NCBI GenBank assembly: GCA_900313615.1
Contig: OMRP01000023.1
Location: 1-36,616, forward strand
Length of the DNA stretch: 36,616 nucleotides
Reading direction: 5' to 3'
Origin: an uncultured Prevotellaceae bacterium
Lineage (GTDB): Bacteria; Bacteroidota; Bacteroidia; Bacteroidales; Bacteroidaceae
Position numbers and translations under genes: made by a program
Part shown: in pieces, positions 1 through 8,546 of the stretch
How positions within the stretch are numbered: position 1 is the stretch's first letter
How the letters are laid out: each line of letters opens with the position of its first letter
Notes under the pieces: generated by a model
Seen by the model: the letters and a program-made list of their open reading frames with translations, nothing else
Told to the model about the DNA's origin: nothing
The model's database searches: none

Positions 1-66
1 CGTGTCTTGTTCTCTACAGTTTCGCTTTGTCGCAACATGTCAAAGATCGTATTGTGGGCCACGACC

Positions 67-146
67 GTGTCGTGGCGCGGATTGGCTGAACGCCCATCCC
101 TCGTCCCGAACTGGTGTCGTGGCGCGGATTGGCTGAACGCCCATCC
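67..146. repeat. 33-bp direct repeat in the rRNA spacer
   Basis: Two identical 33-bp copies lie at 67-99 and 114-146, separated by 14 bp; each starts GTGTCGTGGCGCGG and ends GCCCATCC. They are in the internal transcribed spacer between tRNA-Ala and the expected 23S gene, which would lie beyond the left edge. No reading frame here looks real. The role is unknown; a spacer duplication is the simplest reading. Confidence 0.85.
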
Positions 147-160
147 TTTTCCCACTTGGG

Positions 161-234
161 TGGAGAATAACGGATTCGAACCGTTGACCCCCTGCTTGCA
201 AAGCAGGTGCTCTAGCCAGCTGAGCTAATCCCCC
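161..234 (-). tRNA. tRNA-Ala (UGC)
   Basis: Read on the minus strand, the gene folds into a standard 74-nt cloverleaf: acceptor GGGGGAT pairs with ATTCTCC using G-U pairs, the D-arm is GCTC/GAGC, the anticodon stem is CCTGC/GCAGG with loop TTTGCAA (anticodon TGC), and the T-arm carries GTTCGAATC. The discriminator base is A and CCA is not encoded. It sits 156 bp downstream of the 16S 3' end, the usual spacer position for tRNA-Ala. The tRNA-Ile that normally precedes it in Bacteroidales operons is not visible. Confidence 0.96.
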
Positions 235-390
235 GTTCCGGGGGCGGCGCTCCCAGCGCCGCCTGCCGTATGGGAAATGAAGACTCGAGAAGCGGAAGCC
301 GTCCCCCAAGGGGACGCGGCGGCTGCCAGCCGATAACGACAAGACGGCGCACACCAGGAGGCAGCCCCAAAAAGGGACCGCGGGTCTCCA
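235..390 (-). other. 16S to tRNA-Ala spacer with GC-rich hairpins
   Basis: This is transcribed spacer between the 16S 3' end and tRNA-Ala. It contains a perfect 9-bp hairpin (GGCGGCGCT, CCC loop, AGCGCCGCC, 243-263) and a smaller one (GTCCCC/GGGGAC, 301-315). Both could be processing or folding elements of the precursor. No tRNA-Ile cloverleaf or Ile anticodon arm can be found here. Confidence 0.6.
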
Positions 391-1743
<1,353 letters not shown>

Positions 1744-1970
1744 AAATAATACTGTTGAACTTGCTCCGAAATGAACCGTATATCCCGAAGTATAGGGCCG
1801 TAAGCAAACACCTGTCGTTATCGCCTTGAAGGCGATTGACGGTTCTTTTAACTTCACCACTGACCATGCAAGCATGGTCGGCTTCCTGTACTACTTCTCT
1901 GTCTTCATGTAAATTTCTCAAAGAACTCTTTCTTATGGCTTCGACCCTATTTTTTGGGCGAAAGCGGATG
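1744..1970 (-). other. 16S leader region with two perfect hairpins
   Basis: This is the transcribed leader between the likely rRNA promoter and the 16S 5' end. It holds the inverted repeats ATCGCCTT-G-AAGGCGAT (1820-1836) and GACCATGC-AA-GCATGGTC (1862-1879). Leader hairpins of this kind commonly take part in rRNA processing or antitermination; that role is inferred. No protein gene is supported here. Confidence 0.6.
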
Positions 1971-2002
1971 CAAAGATATAACAAAGATTTTTATCCTGCA
2001 AG
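1971..2002 (-). promoter_or_regulatory. Probable rRNA operon promoter
   Basis: On the minus strand a perfect Bacteroidetes -7 element TATCTTTG (complement of 1971-1978) is preceded by a -33-like CTTG (complement of 1999-2002) with a 20-nt spacer. It is followed by about 220 nt of leader before 16S. Transcription would start near 1966. Confidence 0.65.
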
Positions 2003-2122
2003 TTTTTTGAGATTTTTTTTCGAGAAAAACGCATTTTTTCGTATTTGTTGACAAAAGGGCGAAATAGCATGGAGGGAGGGGATAAAATAGGCCGCATCTC
2101 AACAATAAAAACAAAAGTTTGT

Positions 2123-2153
2123 TTTGTATTGTTTTCGATTTGCACTATCTTTG
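2123..2153 (+). promoter_or_regulatory. Promoter of the 2184 gene
   Basis: TTTG at 2123-2126, a 19-nt spacer, then TATCTTTG at 2146-2153 match the Bacteroidetes -33/-7 consensus exactly. Transcription should begin near 2158, so the first frame-compatible start at 2124 cannot be used and the ATG at 2184 is the real one. The rRNA promoter points the opposite way from the same 150-bp region. Confidence 0.85.
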
Positions 2154-2183
2154 CAGTCAAAACAATATAAAAAGGTAAAACAT

Positions 2184-2798
2184 ATGATTATCAATATAGG
2201 TCGTCAGTTAGGTTCAGGCGGTCGTGTAATCGGTGAGTTACTGGCCAACGAATTCGGTTGTAAGTTTTACGACCGTGAGATATTGAATCTGGCAGCTAAG
2301 GAGAGCGGTTTCGACGAGCGTTTTTTTGAGCAGACAGATGAGCACAAAGGATTTTTCCGTTCGCTGTTTCACCTCCATGCTAGTCATATCGGCGACAACA
2401 ACTTCTACCCCAACAAGTTTTCCGACGAGAGTCTGTTTCAATTTCAGAGTGACGCCATCCGCAAGGCCGCCAATGAGGGAGACTGTGTGTTCGTCGGTCG
2501 TTGCGCCGACTATGTGCTTCGCGACTTCCCCAACACACTGAACCTATTCATCACCGCGAGTCTTGATTTCCGTGCCCAGCACGTGATGGACCGCGAGGGA
2601 GTGGACCGACAAACCGCGGAAAAAATCATCGCCGACAAGGAGCATGCCCGCGCCACCTATTATAATTATTATACCGGCAAGCGCTGGGGTGACAGTTCCT
2701 CGTACGACCTCTGCGTGGATGCCTCCATTCTCGGAGCGGAAGATACCGCCAAGTTCATTGCCGAGTTTATCCGCCGCGCCAACAAGGTTAGAAAATAG
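2184..2798 (+). CDS. Cytidylate kinase-like family protein
   Basis: The 204-residue product begins with the nucleotide-binding segment IGRQLGSGG (residues 5-13), a P-loop variant typical of the cytidylate-kinase-2 family, followed by FYDREIL, a common feature of that family. Family members are soluble P-loop NMP-kinase-like proteins, often of unproven substrate; this is not the main Cmk enzyme type. The start is set by the promoter just upstream and by the homologous beginning at MIINIGRQ. The phosphoesterase gene follows after 2 nt, so the two are probably co-transcribed. Family assignment is confident; cellular role is not. Confidence 0.88.
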   Translation: MIINIGRQLGSGGRVIGELLANEFGCKFYDREILNLAAKESGFDERFFEQTDEHKGFFRSLFHLHASHIGDNNFYPNKFSDESLFQFQSDAIRKAANEGDCVFVGRCADYVLRDFPNTLNLFITASLDFRAQHVMDREGVDRQTAEKIIADKEHARATYYNYYTGKRWGDSSSYDLCVDASILGAEDTAKFIAEFIRRANKVRK

Positions 2799-2800
2799 TC

Positions 2801-3289
2801 ATGAAACGCATCGGCATCATCAGCGACACCCATTCGTATTGGGACGAGAGGTATGCAACCTATTTTGCGGAATGCGACGAGATTTGGCATGCAGGCGACA
2901 TCGGTTCGATGGAAGTGGCAGAGCGTCTGTCGGCCATCTGTACGTTACGTGCCGTGAGCGGCAATATTGACGGAGGAGACATTCGGCGTATGTATCCCGA
3001 ACTGTTGCGCTGGAAATGTGAAGACGTGGACGTACTGATGAAACATATCGGCGGCTATCCCGGCCATTATGACGCCAGCATCCGCGCACGCATCTACGCC
3101 TCGCCCCCGAAATTGTTTATCAGCGGCCATTCGCACATCTTGAAAGTGCAGTACGACAAGACACTCGACCTACTCCACATCAACCCAGGAGCCGCAGGAC
3201 TGCAGGGTTGGCAGAAGAAACGCACCCTTGTCCGGTTGACCATCGACGGCAGCGAGATGAAAAACTGCGAGGTGGTGGAACTGGGATAA
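2801..3289 (+). CDS. YfcE/MJ0936-type metallophosphoesterase
   Basis: This 162-residue protein has the full set of calcineurin-like phosphoesterase motifs: SDTH (D9, H11), GDIG (D33), GNID (N55), a metal-binding His at 82 (KHIGG) and GHSH (109-112), followed by NPGAAG. Length matches small YfcE-type phosphodiesterases, which hydrolyse artificial phosphodiesters with manganese or other divalent metals; natural substrates are usually unknown. It starts 2 nt after the kinase-like gene, which indicates translational coupling and a shared transcript. There is no signal peptide, so it is cytoplasmic. Confidence 0.93.
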   Translation: MKRIGIISDTHSYWDERYATYFAECDEIWHAGDIGSMEVAERLSAICTLRAVSGNIDGGDIRRMYPELLRWKCEDVDVLMKHIGGYPGHYDASIRARIYASPPKLFISGHSHILKVQYDKTLDLLHINPGAAGLQGWQKKRTLVRLTIDGSEMKNCEVVELG

Positions 3290-3344
3290 TGGTGGTTTGT
3301 GAAAAAGGATACAATAAAAAGCGCCTCATGGCAGTTATTTAGAT

Positions 3345-3749
3345 ATGAAAGACAAGATAGGACATTTTATCGAGCTGAAAAAAATCACCGACCCACGAGG
3401 CAACCTGACGGTAGCCCAAGGTTTGGAAGATGTGCCTTTTGAGATACGCAGAGCCTATTGGGTATATGATGTTCCCGGTGGCGAATGTCGCGGCGGCCAT
3501 GCGCACAGGCGTTGCCGCACCTTACTGGTTGCACTGAGTGGCAGTTTCCACGTCACCTTAGATAATGGTCAGCGTCGGGAGACATACCTGCTGAACCACC
3601 CTTGGCAGGGCCTTATCGTTGAAACTGGCGTTTGGCGCACTCTTGACGATTTCTCATCAGGCGCCGTATGTCTTTCGCTTGCGTCGGAGCCGTTCGAAGA
3701 AGAAGATTACATAAGGGACTATGACGAATTCTTGAGAAGCGTGAAGTAA
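3345..3749 (+). CDS. FdtA/QdtA-like sugar 3,4-ketoisomerase (cupin)
   Basis: The 134-residue protein is a single-domain cupin of the WxcM-like/FdtA family. It opens with IELKKITDPRGNLTVAQ, has the conserved GGHAHR motif with H52 and H54, and ends with DYIRDYDEFL, all typical. Family members isomerise dTDP-4-dehydro-6-deoxyglucose to the 3-keto sugar on the way to 3-amino-3,6-dideoxyhexoses for surface glycans. The next gene, 24 bp away, is an acyltransferase, which fits modification of such an amino sugar. No transaminase or glycosyltransferase is nearby, so the pathway must be completed elsewhere. Exact product (3-keto-galacto or gluco form) cannot be read from sequence. Confidence 0.85.
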   Translation: MKDKIGHFIELKKITDPRGNLTVAQGLEDVPFEIRRAYWVYDVPGGECRGGHAHRRCRTLLVALSGSFHVTLDNGQRRETYLLNHPWQGLIVETGVWRTLDDFSSGAVCLSLASEPFEEEDYIRDYDEFLRSVK

Positions 3750-3773
3750 GCGTGGCTTTTTGCTATTAGATAC

Positions 3774-4718
3774 ATGGACATCATCAGATACTGGGCAGAT
3801 TTATTTGATCAATGGAACACGTTTGTGGCGTGCTCCAAGAATGGCACGTTTCTATTAGACCGCCATTACATGGACTACCACAACGACCGTTTTGAAGACC
3901 ACTCCCTGTTGTTTTTGGACGGCGACAAGTTGCTAGCCGTATTGCCCTGTAATGTACATGGAAACACGCTCTATTCGCACCAAGGTCTGACATACGGCGG
4001 ACTGGTGATGAACGAACATTGCACGACTGTTCGAGTGATGGAAATGTTCAAGATCCTCAACCATTATCTGTCAGCGCAAGGCATAGAACATGTGGTGTAT
4101 AAAGCCATTCCCCATATCTACCACCTTATGCCCTCGGAAGAAGACCTTTACGCCTTGACAACAGTGTGCCACGCTCACCTTGTCCAACGCGATGTGTCCT
4201 CCGCCATCCACTGCCAGGATGCCATGAAATGGCGTCGTGACCGACACTATGGAGCCAATAAAGCCCACACAGAGGGCGTCACCGTCAGCCGCAGTGAGGA
4301 TTACGACATTTTTTGGCCCATTCTGGAAGACAACCTGTTACGCTGTCATGGGGTGAAGCCCGTTCACACTTTGGAAGAGATGACACTTCTGAAGTCGCGT
4401 TTTCCCGACGCGATACAACTCTATCTTGCCCACAGCGCCAATGGCGAGGCGTTGGCCGGCACCGTGCTATACATAACACGTCAAGTGGTTCATGCCCAAT
4501 ATATCAGTGCCACCGCCGAAGGCAAGCACCAACATGCCGTCGATGCCCTTTTCGACCGCATCATCCGTCACGACTACGCTTCGCATCCCTATATCGATTT
4601 CGGCAAATCGACAGAAAGCGACGGCACGGTACTCAACGAATCGCTCCTTTATCAAAAGGAAGGATTTGGAGCCCGTGCCGTGTGTTACGACTGGTGGGAG
4701 TGGGACGTCACTCGATAA
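3774..4718 (+). CDS. GNAT/FemAB-like acyltransferase
   Basis: This 314-residue soluble protein resembles the large GNAT-fold acyltransferases (FemAB/Acetyltransf_6 type) found in Bacteroidetes glycan loci. It begins with a FemAB-like segment (CSKNGTFLLDRHYMDYHNDRF, residues about 20-40) and HSLLFLDGDKLLAVLPC, and its later part has GTVLYITRQVVHAQYISATAEG and DFGKSTE, which fit the second GNAT half. It sits 24 bp after the FdtA-like gene and is probably in the same transcript. Transfer of an acyl group to an amino-sugar nucleotide is inferred from this pairing. Its last 11 bp overlap the convergent lutC end, and no terminator separates them. Confidence 0.72.
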   Translation: MDIIRYWADLFDQWNTFVACSKNGTFLLDRHYMDYHNDRFEDHSLLFLDGDKLLAVLPCNVHGNTLYSHQGLTYGGLVMNEHCTTVRVMEMFKILNHYLSAQGIEHVVYKAIPHIYHLMPSEEDLYALTTVCHAHLVQRDVSSAIHCQDAMKWRRDRHYGANKAHTEGVTVSRSEDYDIFWPILEDNLLRCHGVKPVHTLEEMTLLKSRFPDAIQLYLAHSANGEALAGTVLYITRQVVHAQYISATAEGKHQHAVDALFDRIIRHDYASHPYIDFGKSTESDGTVLNESLLYQKEGFGARAVCYDWWEWDVTR

Positions 4719-5286
4719 GTAACACCGTCACACCTCGTGCCGCTTGTGCGCCCATTACGAGAGCCTGTTCGATGTCTGCCGTTTTCGAGGGTCCGCTGAT
4801 CCAGCATCCGTATCCCAGCGCCGGAACCTCTATGCGTTTGTAACCCTCGTGCATATTATCGACAATGTTTTTCTTGTCGAGCAATATCACCAATTCCTCG
4901 GAGATGAAACAGATAGCTTTTTCCTTCATGGTCTGCGGAACCCATATACATCCGTTTTCAGCCACCCCCAATTCTCCTTGTAGTATACCCACATCCGTTC
5001 CGTTGAGGTCGTTGGCCTCTTCCACGGTATCTGGATTTTTCTGAGCGATGGTGATTCCAGGTACGTTAGATGCGAATACCTTGGCTTCAGGATATAGTTC
5101 TTTGATGACTTGGTTGACATCATCCGTTTTCTTGATGCATTTCACCTTTCCTCCCACCGCCTTGCTCATCTCGATAAACTGTTTCACCGTATCGGGATAT
5201 TTGATGGCATTGATGGAGAGGTCGGGCATATCAAACTGTTCGCGCGTGTTTTTGCGCAGTTTGTCTAACAAATCTTCTTTTTTCAT
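4708..5286 (-). CDS. lutC: LutC, lactate utilization protein C (LUD domain)
   Basis: The 192-residue protein is one LUD domain. It ends with the family motif ISGPSKTADIEQALVMGAQ and carries GELGVAENGCIWVP in the middle. LutC is the non-iron-sulfur subunit of the LutABC L-lactate oxidase complex. The gene lies downstream of lutB with a 76-bp spacer that contains an 8-nt tandem repeat, so it may be translated separately from the tightly coupled lutA-lutB pair. Its 3' end overlaps the convergent acyltransferase gene by 11 bp. Confidence 0.9.
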   Translation of the reverse strand: MKKEDLLDKLRKNTREQFDMPDLSINAIKYPDTVKQFIEMSKAVGGKVKCIKKTDDVNQVIKELYPEAKVFASNVPGITIAQKNPDTVEEANDLNGTDVGILQGELGVAENGCIWVPQTMKEKAICFISEELVILLDKKNIVDNMHEGYKRIEVPALGYGCWISGPSKTADIEQALVMGAQAARGVTVLLIE

Positions 5287-5289
5287 ATA

Positions 5290-5337
5290 TGAGTTTGTGA
5301 GTTTATGAGTTTGTGAGCTTGTGAGTTTATGAGTTCA
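5290..5337. repeat. Six tandem 8-nt units between lutB and lutC
   Basis: Six consecutive units TGAGTTTG, TGAGTTTA, TGAGTTTG, TGAGCTTG, TGAGTTTA, TGAGTTCA fill the spacer directly upstream of the lutC start. An 8-nt period is out of step with codons. The array could expand or contract by slippage and change the lutC leader. It recalls the 21-bp array at 26665-26722. Confidence 0.9.
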
Positions 5338-5362
5338 GTTTATGTTCTTCTCTTTTCACTCA

Positions 5363-6733
5363 TTACTTTACTTTTCCGTTTTTCCACAAGACATGGAACG
5401 GTTTTTTGGGGAACCGCATCATCTCATGTCCTTTGCCCCATCCGTTCAGTCCATTGTATATGAGGAAGCGAGGCATGTGGTTTAGCATAGGCGACCACCA
5501 CAGCGCGGAGTTGTAGATCCACTTGTTATTGAACACCAAACTCATACCCCTCGACATCCATTTCTTTTCCGAAGAAGCATGTCCAAGTTCCTTGAGTTGC
5601 TGTCTCCACCGGTATACCTGTTCGCCGAGGTCAACCTTAGCCGGGCACACATTGGAGCACGACAAGCAGAGCGAGCACGCCGACACATTGTCGTAGTATT
5701 TATTCGCATTTTTAAGCATTCCGAGATTAACACCGATGGGTCCCGGTATGAAATATGTATAACTATATCCTGTGCTCCTTCGGTATACCGGGCACGTGTT
5801 CATGCATGCGCCACACCTGATACATTTCAGCGTGAGCCAATGCTGTTCATTGGCAATGATGTCACTTCGTCCATTGTCAACAAGCACCACATGCATTTCC
5901 GCTCCTGGACGCGCTTTCTCAAAGTGTGCGGTGAACGTTGTGGTTGGCTGTCCCGTTCCGCTCCGGCATAGCAGTCTGTGGAATACCGCCAAGCATTCAT
6001 AGTTGGGCACGATTTTCTCCAATCCCATCGCCACGATATGCAGTTTCGGCATTGATGTGCTCATGTCGGCATTGCCCTCATTGGTGCAAACCACCACATC
6101 GCCCGTTTCGGCGACGCCAAAGTTGCATCCGGTCATGCCCGCCTCTGCCATCATAAATTCGTCGCGCAGATGATATCTGGCACATCTGGTTAGGTATGTT
6201 GGATCATGGTTACCTATCTCCTTGCTGATGCCTCGTTTTTCAAATTCCTTGCCAATGTCATCACGCGAGATATGTAGTGCCGGCATGACGATATGCGATG
6301 GTTTCTGATCCATCAGTTGTATAATCCGCTCTCCGAGGTCCGTCTCCACCACATCGATGCCATGTTTTTCGAGATACGGGTTCATCTCACACTCCTCAGT
6401 GAGCATGCTCTTGCTCTTGACCATTTTCTTTACGTCGTGGTCCTTAAGAATTTTCAGCACTATCTCGTTGAATTCCTCCGCATCTTTCGCCCAATGCACA
6501 TGCACGCCCCTTTTCTCCAGGTTTTTGGAGAACATATCGAGGTAGTCGGCCAGGTGAGTAACCGTATGCATTTTTATCCTGCTTGCCAGTTCGCGCAAAT
6601 CCTCCCATTCCGGCAGTCCTTGTGCCATGGCATCCCTTTTATCACGAACACCCCAAAATGTTTTGTCATGTCGTGTAATCTTTTCCACGTCCTTCAGGAA
6701 TTCGTGGCTTTTCTTTGAATGTACTGTACTCAT
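5363..6733 (-). CDS. lutB: LutB, iron-sulfur lactate utilization protein B
   Basis: This 456-residue protein combines an N-terminal LUD domain (about 60-290, with AETGDVVVCTNEGNAD) and a ferredoxin-type domain with two 4Fe-4S motifs: C304-x2-C307-x2-C310-x3-C314 and C353-x2-C356-x2-C359-x3-C363. It has the normal LutB/YkgF length. With LutA and LutC it oxidises L-lactate to pyruvate and passes electrons on, probably to the quinone pool. Its ATG overlaps the lutA stop as ATGA (6730-6733), indicating translational coupling. The track start MSTVHSKKSHEF fits the overlap and is retained. Confidence 0.95.
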   Translation of the reverse strand: MSTVHSKKSHEFLKDVEKITRHDKTFWGVRDKRDAMAQGLPEWEDLRELASRIKMHTVTHLADYLDMFSKNLEKRGVHVHWAKDAEEFNEIVLKILKDHDVKKMVKSKSMLTEECEMNPYLEKHGIDVVETDLGERIIQLMDQKPSHIVMPALHISRDDIGKEFEKRGISKEIGNHDPTYLTRCARYHLRDEFMMAEAGMTGCNFGVAETGDVVVCTNEGNADMSTSMPKLHIVAMGLEKIVPNYECLAVFHRLLCRSGTGQPTTTFTAHFEKARPGAEMHVVLVDNGRSDIIANEQHWLTLKCIRCGACMNTCPVYRRSTGYSYTYFIPGPIGVNLGMLKNANKYYDNVSACSLCLSCSNVCPAKVDLGEQVYRWRQQLKELGHASSEKKWMSRGMSLVFNNKWIYNSALWWSPMLNHMPRFLIYNGLNGWGKGHEMMRFPKKPFHVLWKNGKVK

Positions 6734-7467
6734 AGTCCCGCTGCTAAGATTTCTACTACGTGAATGAATTTGATTGGCATTTCCTGCCGTTTAGCGATAC
6801 CCGCCATGTGCATGAGACACGAGCTGTCGGGTCCTGTTACATATTCCGCCCCCGTATCCATGTGGCGTCTTATTTTATCGGTGCCCATTCTCACCGACAC
6901 GTCGGGTTCTTCCACAGAGAAGAGTCCTCCGAATCCGCAGCACTCATCCTTTCTCTCCGGTTCATGTATTTCAATGCCCTCGACGAGGTTCAGCAAGTCG
7001 ATGATTTTATTGAAAGGAGGCACATTACGTTCAGACGGAGAAGAGAGGCCCAATTCGCGGACCCCGTGGCAGGAGTTGTGCACACTCACTTTGTGTGGGA
7101 ATTTCCCAGGTACCTCTTTCACTTTGAGCACATCGTGCAGGAATTCCACCACATCCATAGTCTTCTTTGCCGTGGTACATTCCATTTTCCCTTTCATGAT
7201 TTCCGGGTGAAAGCATCTTACAAATGCCGCACACGAAGCTGAAGGCGCTACGACATAGTCGAATTTCTTAAACATGTCTTCATACTTCTCAATGAGAGGC
7301 TCTGACATATATTGAAATCCCCCATTCGCCTGCGGCTGTCCGCAACAAGTTTGTTTTAGAGGGTATTCCAAATCGACGTCATAATGATTGAGAAGTTTGT
7401 AAGTTGCGACGGCCACCTCAGGATAGACGGCATCGACGTAACAAGGAATAAATAGACCGATTTTCAT
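6730..7467 (-). CDS. lutA: LutA, iron-sulfur lactate utilization protein A (CCG domains)
   Basis: The 245-residue protein contains two cysteine-rich CCG domains: C41-C42-G-Q-P in the first and C176-C177-G-F-G-G in the second, with C9, C79 and C133 as further ligands. This domain arrangement is shared with heterodisulfide reductase subunit B and glycolate oxidase GlcF, but the context with lutB and lutC fixes the identity as LutA. It is the first gene of the operon. A promoter with TATATTTG lies about 43 bp upstream of the start. Confidence 0.94.
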   Translation of the reverse strand: MKIGLFIPCYVDAVYPEVAVATYKLLNHYDVDLEYPLKQTCCGQPQANGGFQYMSEPLIEKYEDMFKKFDYVVAPSASCAAFVRCFHPEIMKGKMECTTAKKTMDVVEFLHDVLKVKEVPGKFPHKVSVHNSCHGVRELGLSSPSERNVPPFNKIIDLLNLVEGIEIHEPERKDECCGFGGLFSVEEPDVSVRMGTDKIRRHMDTGAEYVTGPDSSCLMHMAGIAKRQEMPIKFIHVVEILAAGL

Positions 7468-7509
7468 GTATTAAATGGTTAGTTGCTAATAGATTTTAGG
7501 TAATTTTTG

Positions 7510-7540
7510 CAAATATAACTGAAATTCTTGTCTTTTCCAA
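7510..7540 (-). promoter_or_regulatory. lutABC promoter
   Basis: On the minus strand TATATTTG (complement of 7510-7517) matches the -7 consensus, and TTGG (complement of 7537-7540) lies 19 nt further upstream as a three-of-four -33 match. The predicted start near 7505 leaves a leader of about 38 nt before the lutA ATG. Confidence 0.7.
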
Positions 7541-7619
7541 TTATTAGTCGATAATTTTACGAAAAAAAGTAAGGTCATTGTTTTATTTCGGATGTTTTCA
7601 AAAAAAGGCTTTAAAAAAT

Positions 7620-7650
7620 TTTGGCAATTAGAAAAAAAAGATTACTTTTG
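7620..7650 (+). promoter_or_regulatory. tRNA-Val promoter
   Basis: TTTG at 7620-7623, a 19-nt spacer and TACTTTTG at 7643-7650 form a perfect Bacteroidetes promoter ending 15 nt before the mature tRNA. The predicted start is near 7655, giving a short 5' trailer of about 11 nt for RNase P to remove. Confidence 0.88.
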
Positions 7651-7665
7651 CATCCGATTTATGAC

Positions 7666-7740
7666 AGGAGCGTAGCTCAGTTGGTTTAGAGCGCTGCAGT
7701 CACATTGCAGAGGTCATCGGTTCGAGCCCGATCGTTCCTA
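7666..7740 (+). tRNA. tRNA-Val (CAC)
   Basis: A 75-nt cloverleaf is visible: acceptor AGGAGCG pairs with CGTTCCT (one G-U pair), D-arm GCTC/GAGC, anticodon stem CTGCA/TGCAG around loop GTCACAT (anticodon CAC), T-arm ATCGG/CCGAT with TTCGAGC. The discriminator is A and CCA is not encoded. CAC reads the GTG valine codon. The gene is a single-gene transcription unit with its own promoter and terminator. Confidence 0.93.
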
Positions 7741-7744
7741 CAAG

Positions 7745-7772
7745 AAAATGCCGCAGAAATGCGGCATTTTTT
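7745..7772. terminator. Intrinsic terminator of tRNA-Val, probably bidirectional
   Basis: A 10-bp stem AAAATGCCGC/GCGGCATTTT with a 6-nt loop is followed by a T run on the plus strand. The A run on the left side gives a short T run on the minus strand too, so it may also end transcription of the response regulator gene whose stop is at 7791. Confidence 0.88.
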
Positions 7773-7790
7773 ATAAAGCGATTATAGATT

Positions 7791-8546
7791 TTATTGTCCT
7801 GGCATTCTGCTATTGAGGAATTCTTCGAATGCAGGTTTATATTGGTCAGTCACCCTGATGATTTCTTCACCAATGTATAGGCACATGTTTCTGTCGACCG
7901 ACCTTATTTTTTCAAGCGCCACGATATATGACCGATTCACCCTCATGAATCCCTGTTGTGGCAGCGACTGTTCCACCATTTTCATGGTCAGGTGAGTAAT
8001 CAGCGGTCGCCGTTCGCCTTCGATATGGAACATGACATAATCTTTCATGCCCTCGACGAAAAGAATTTTGCAGAACTCCACTTTTCTCCATTCTCCGTCA
8101 ACCCGCAAGAACATGCTATCAGTGGTTTTTGTCTCGTTATTCTCCTCTTGTGATTCGGCTGTGGTTTGTTCACTCTCTATTTGCGTGTCAAACCATTCCT
8201 TTGCCCTTTCCACTGCTTGTTGGAATTTGACATACCTTACAGGTTTAAGCAGATAGTCGATGGCCGCGAACTCATAACTATCGAAAGCAAATTCCTTGAA
8301 TGCTGTCGTAAATATGATCTTCGTTTTTCCTTTCAATGTTCGCGCCAGTTCCAATCCGTTGACGTCCGGCATTTGGATGTCGAGGAAGAGCAAATCCACT
8401 TGATTTTGGGCCAAGAACTTGGAAGCCTCGATAGGATCAGTGAACGATTGCTCAAAAGCGAGGAAATCGGTGCGTTTTACGAACGATTCCAACAGTTGTA
8501 CCGCTAACGGTTCGTCATCGACGATGACACAAGAGAGTTTTCTCAT
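7791..8546 (-). CDS. LytTR-family response regulator
   Basis: The 251-residue protein has an N-terminal receiver domain (1-120) with acidic residues D10/D11, phospho-acceptor D56 in LLFLDIQMPD, and Lys at KPVRYVKF. A LytTR DNA-binding domain follows (about 150-245; FLRVDGEWRKVEFCKILFVEG, then RSYIVALEKI). It starts in an ATGA overlap with the upstream sensor kinase gene, so the two are a coupled LytS/LytR-type pair. Targets are unknown; the divergent metal ATPase gene next to the kinase is one candidate. A CheY-like receiver with LytTR and autoregulation is usual in this family. Confidence 0.93.
   Translation of the reverse strand: MRKLSCVIVDDEPLAVQLLESFVKRTDFLAFEQSFTDPIEASKFLAQNQVDLLFLDIQMPDVNGLELARTLKGKTKIIFTTAFKEFAFDSYEFAAIDYLLKPVRYVKFQQAVERAKEWFDTQIESEQTTAESQEENNETKTTDSMFLRVDGEWRKVEFCKILFVEGMKDYVMFHIEGERRPLITHLTMKMVEQSLPQQGFMRVNRSYIVALEKIRSVDRNMCLYIGEEIIRVTDQYKPAFEEFLNSRMPGQ

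Noticed and set aside
2124-2183. Upstream TTG start for the kinase-like gene
   Set aside because: The segment contains the TTTG/TATCTTTG promoter and encodes a peptide unlike the family start; the ATG at 2184 is preferred.
5290-5337. CRISPR array
   Set aside because: The unit is 8 nt, tandem without spacers, and no cas gene is in the window; the same holds for the 21-bp array at 26665-26722.
4708-7467. Glycolate oxidase or heterodisulfide reductase genes
   Set aside because: LutA shares CCG domains with these, but the order CCG protein, LUD-ferredoxin protein, LUD protein is the LutABC arrangement.
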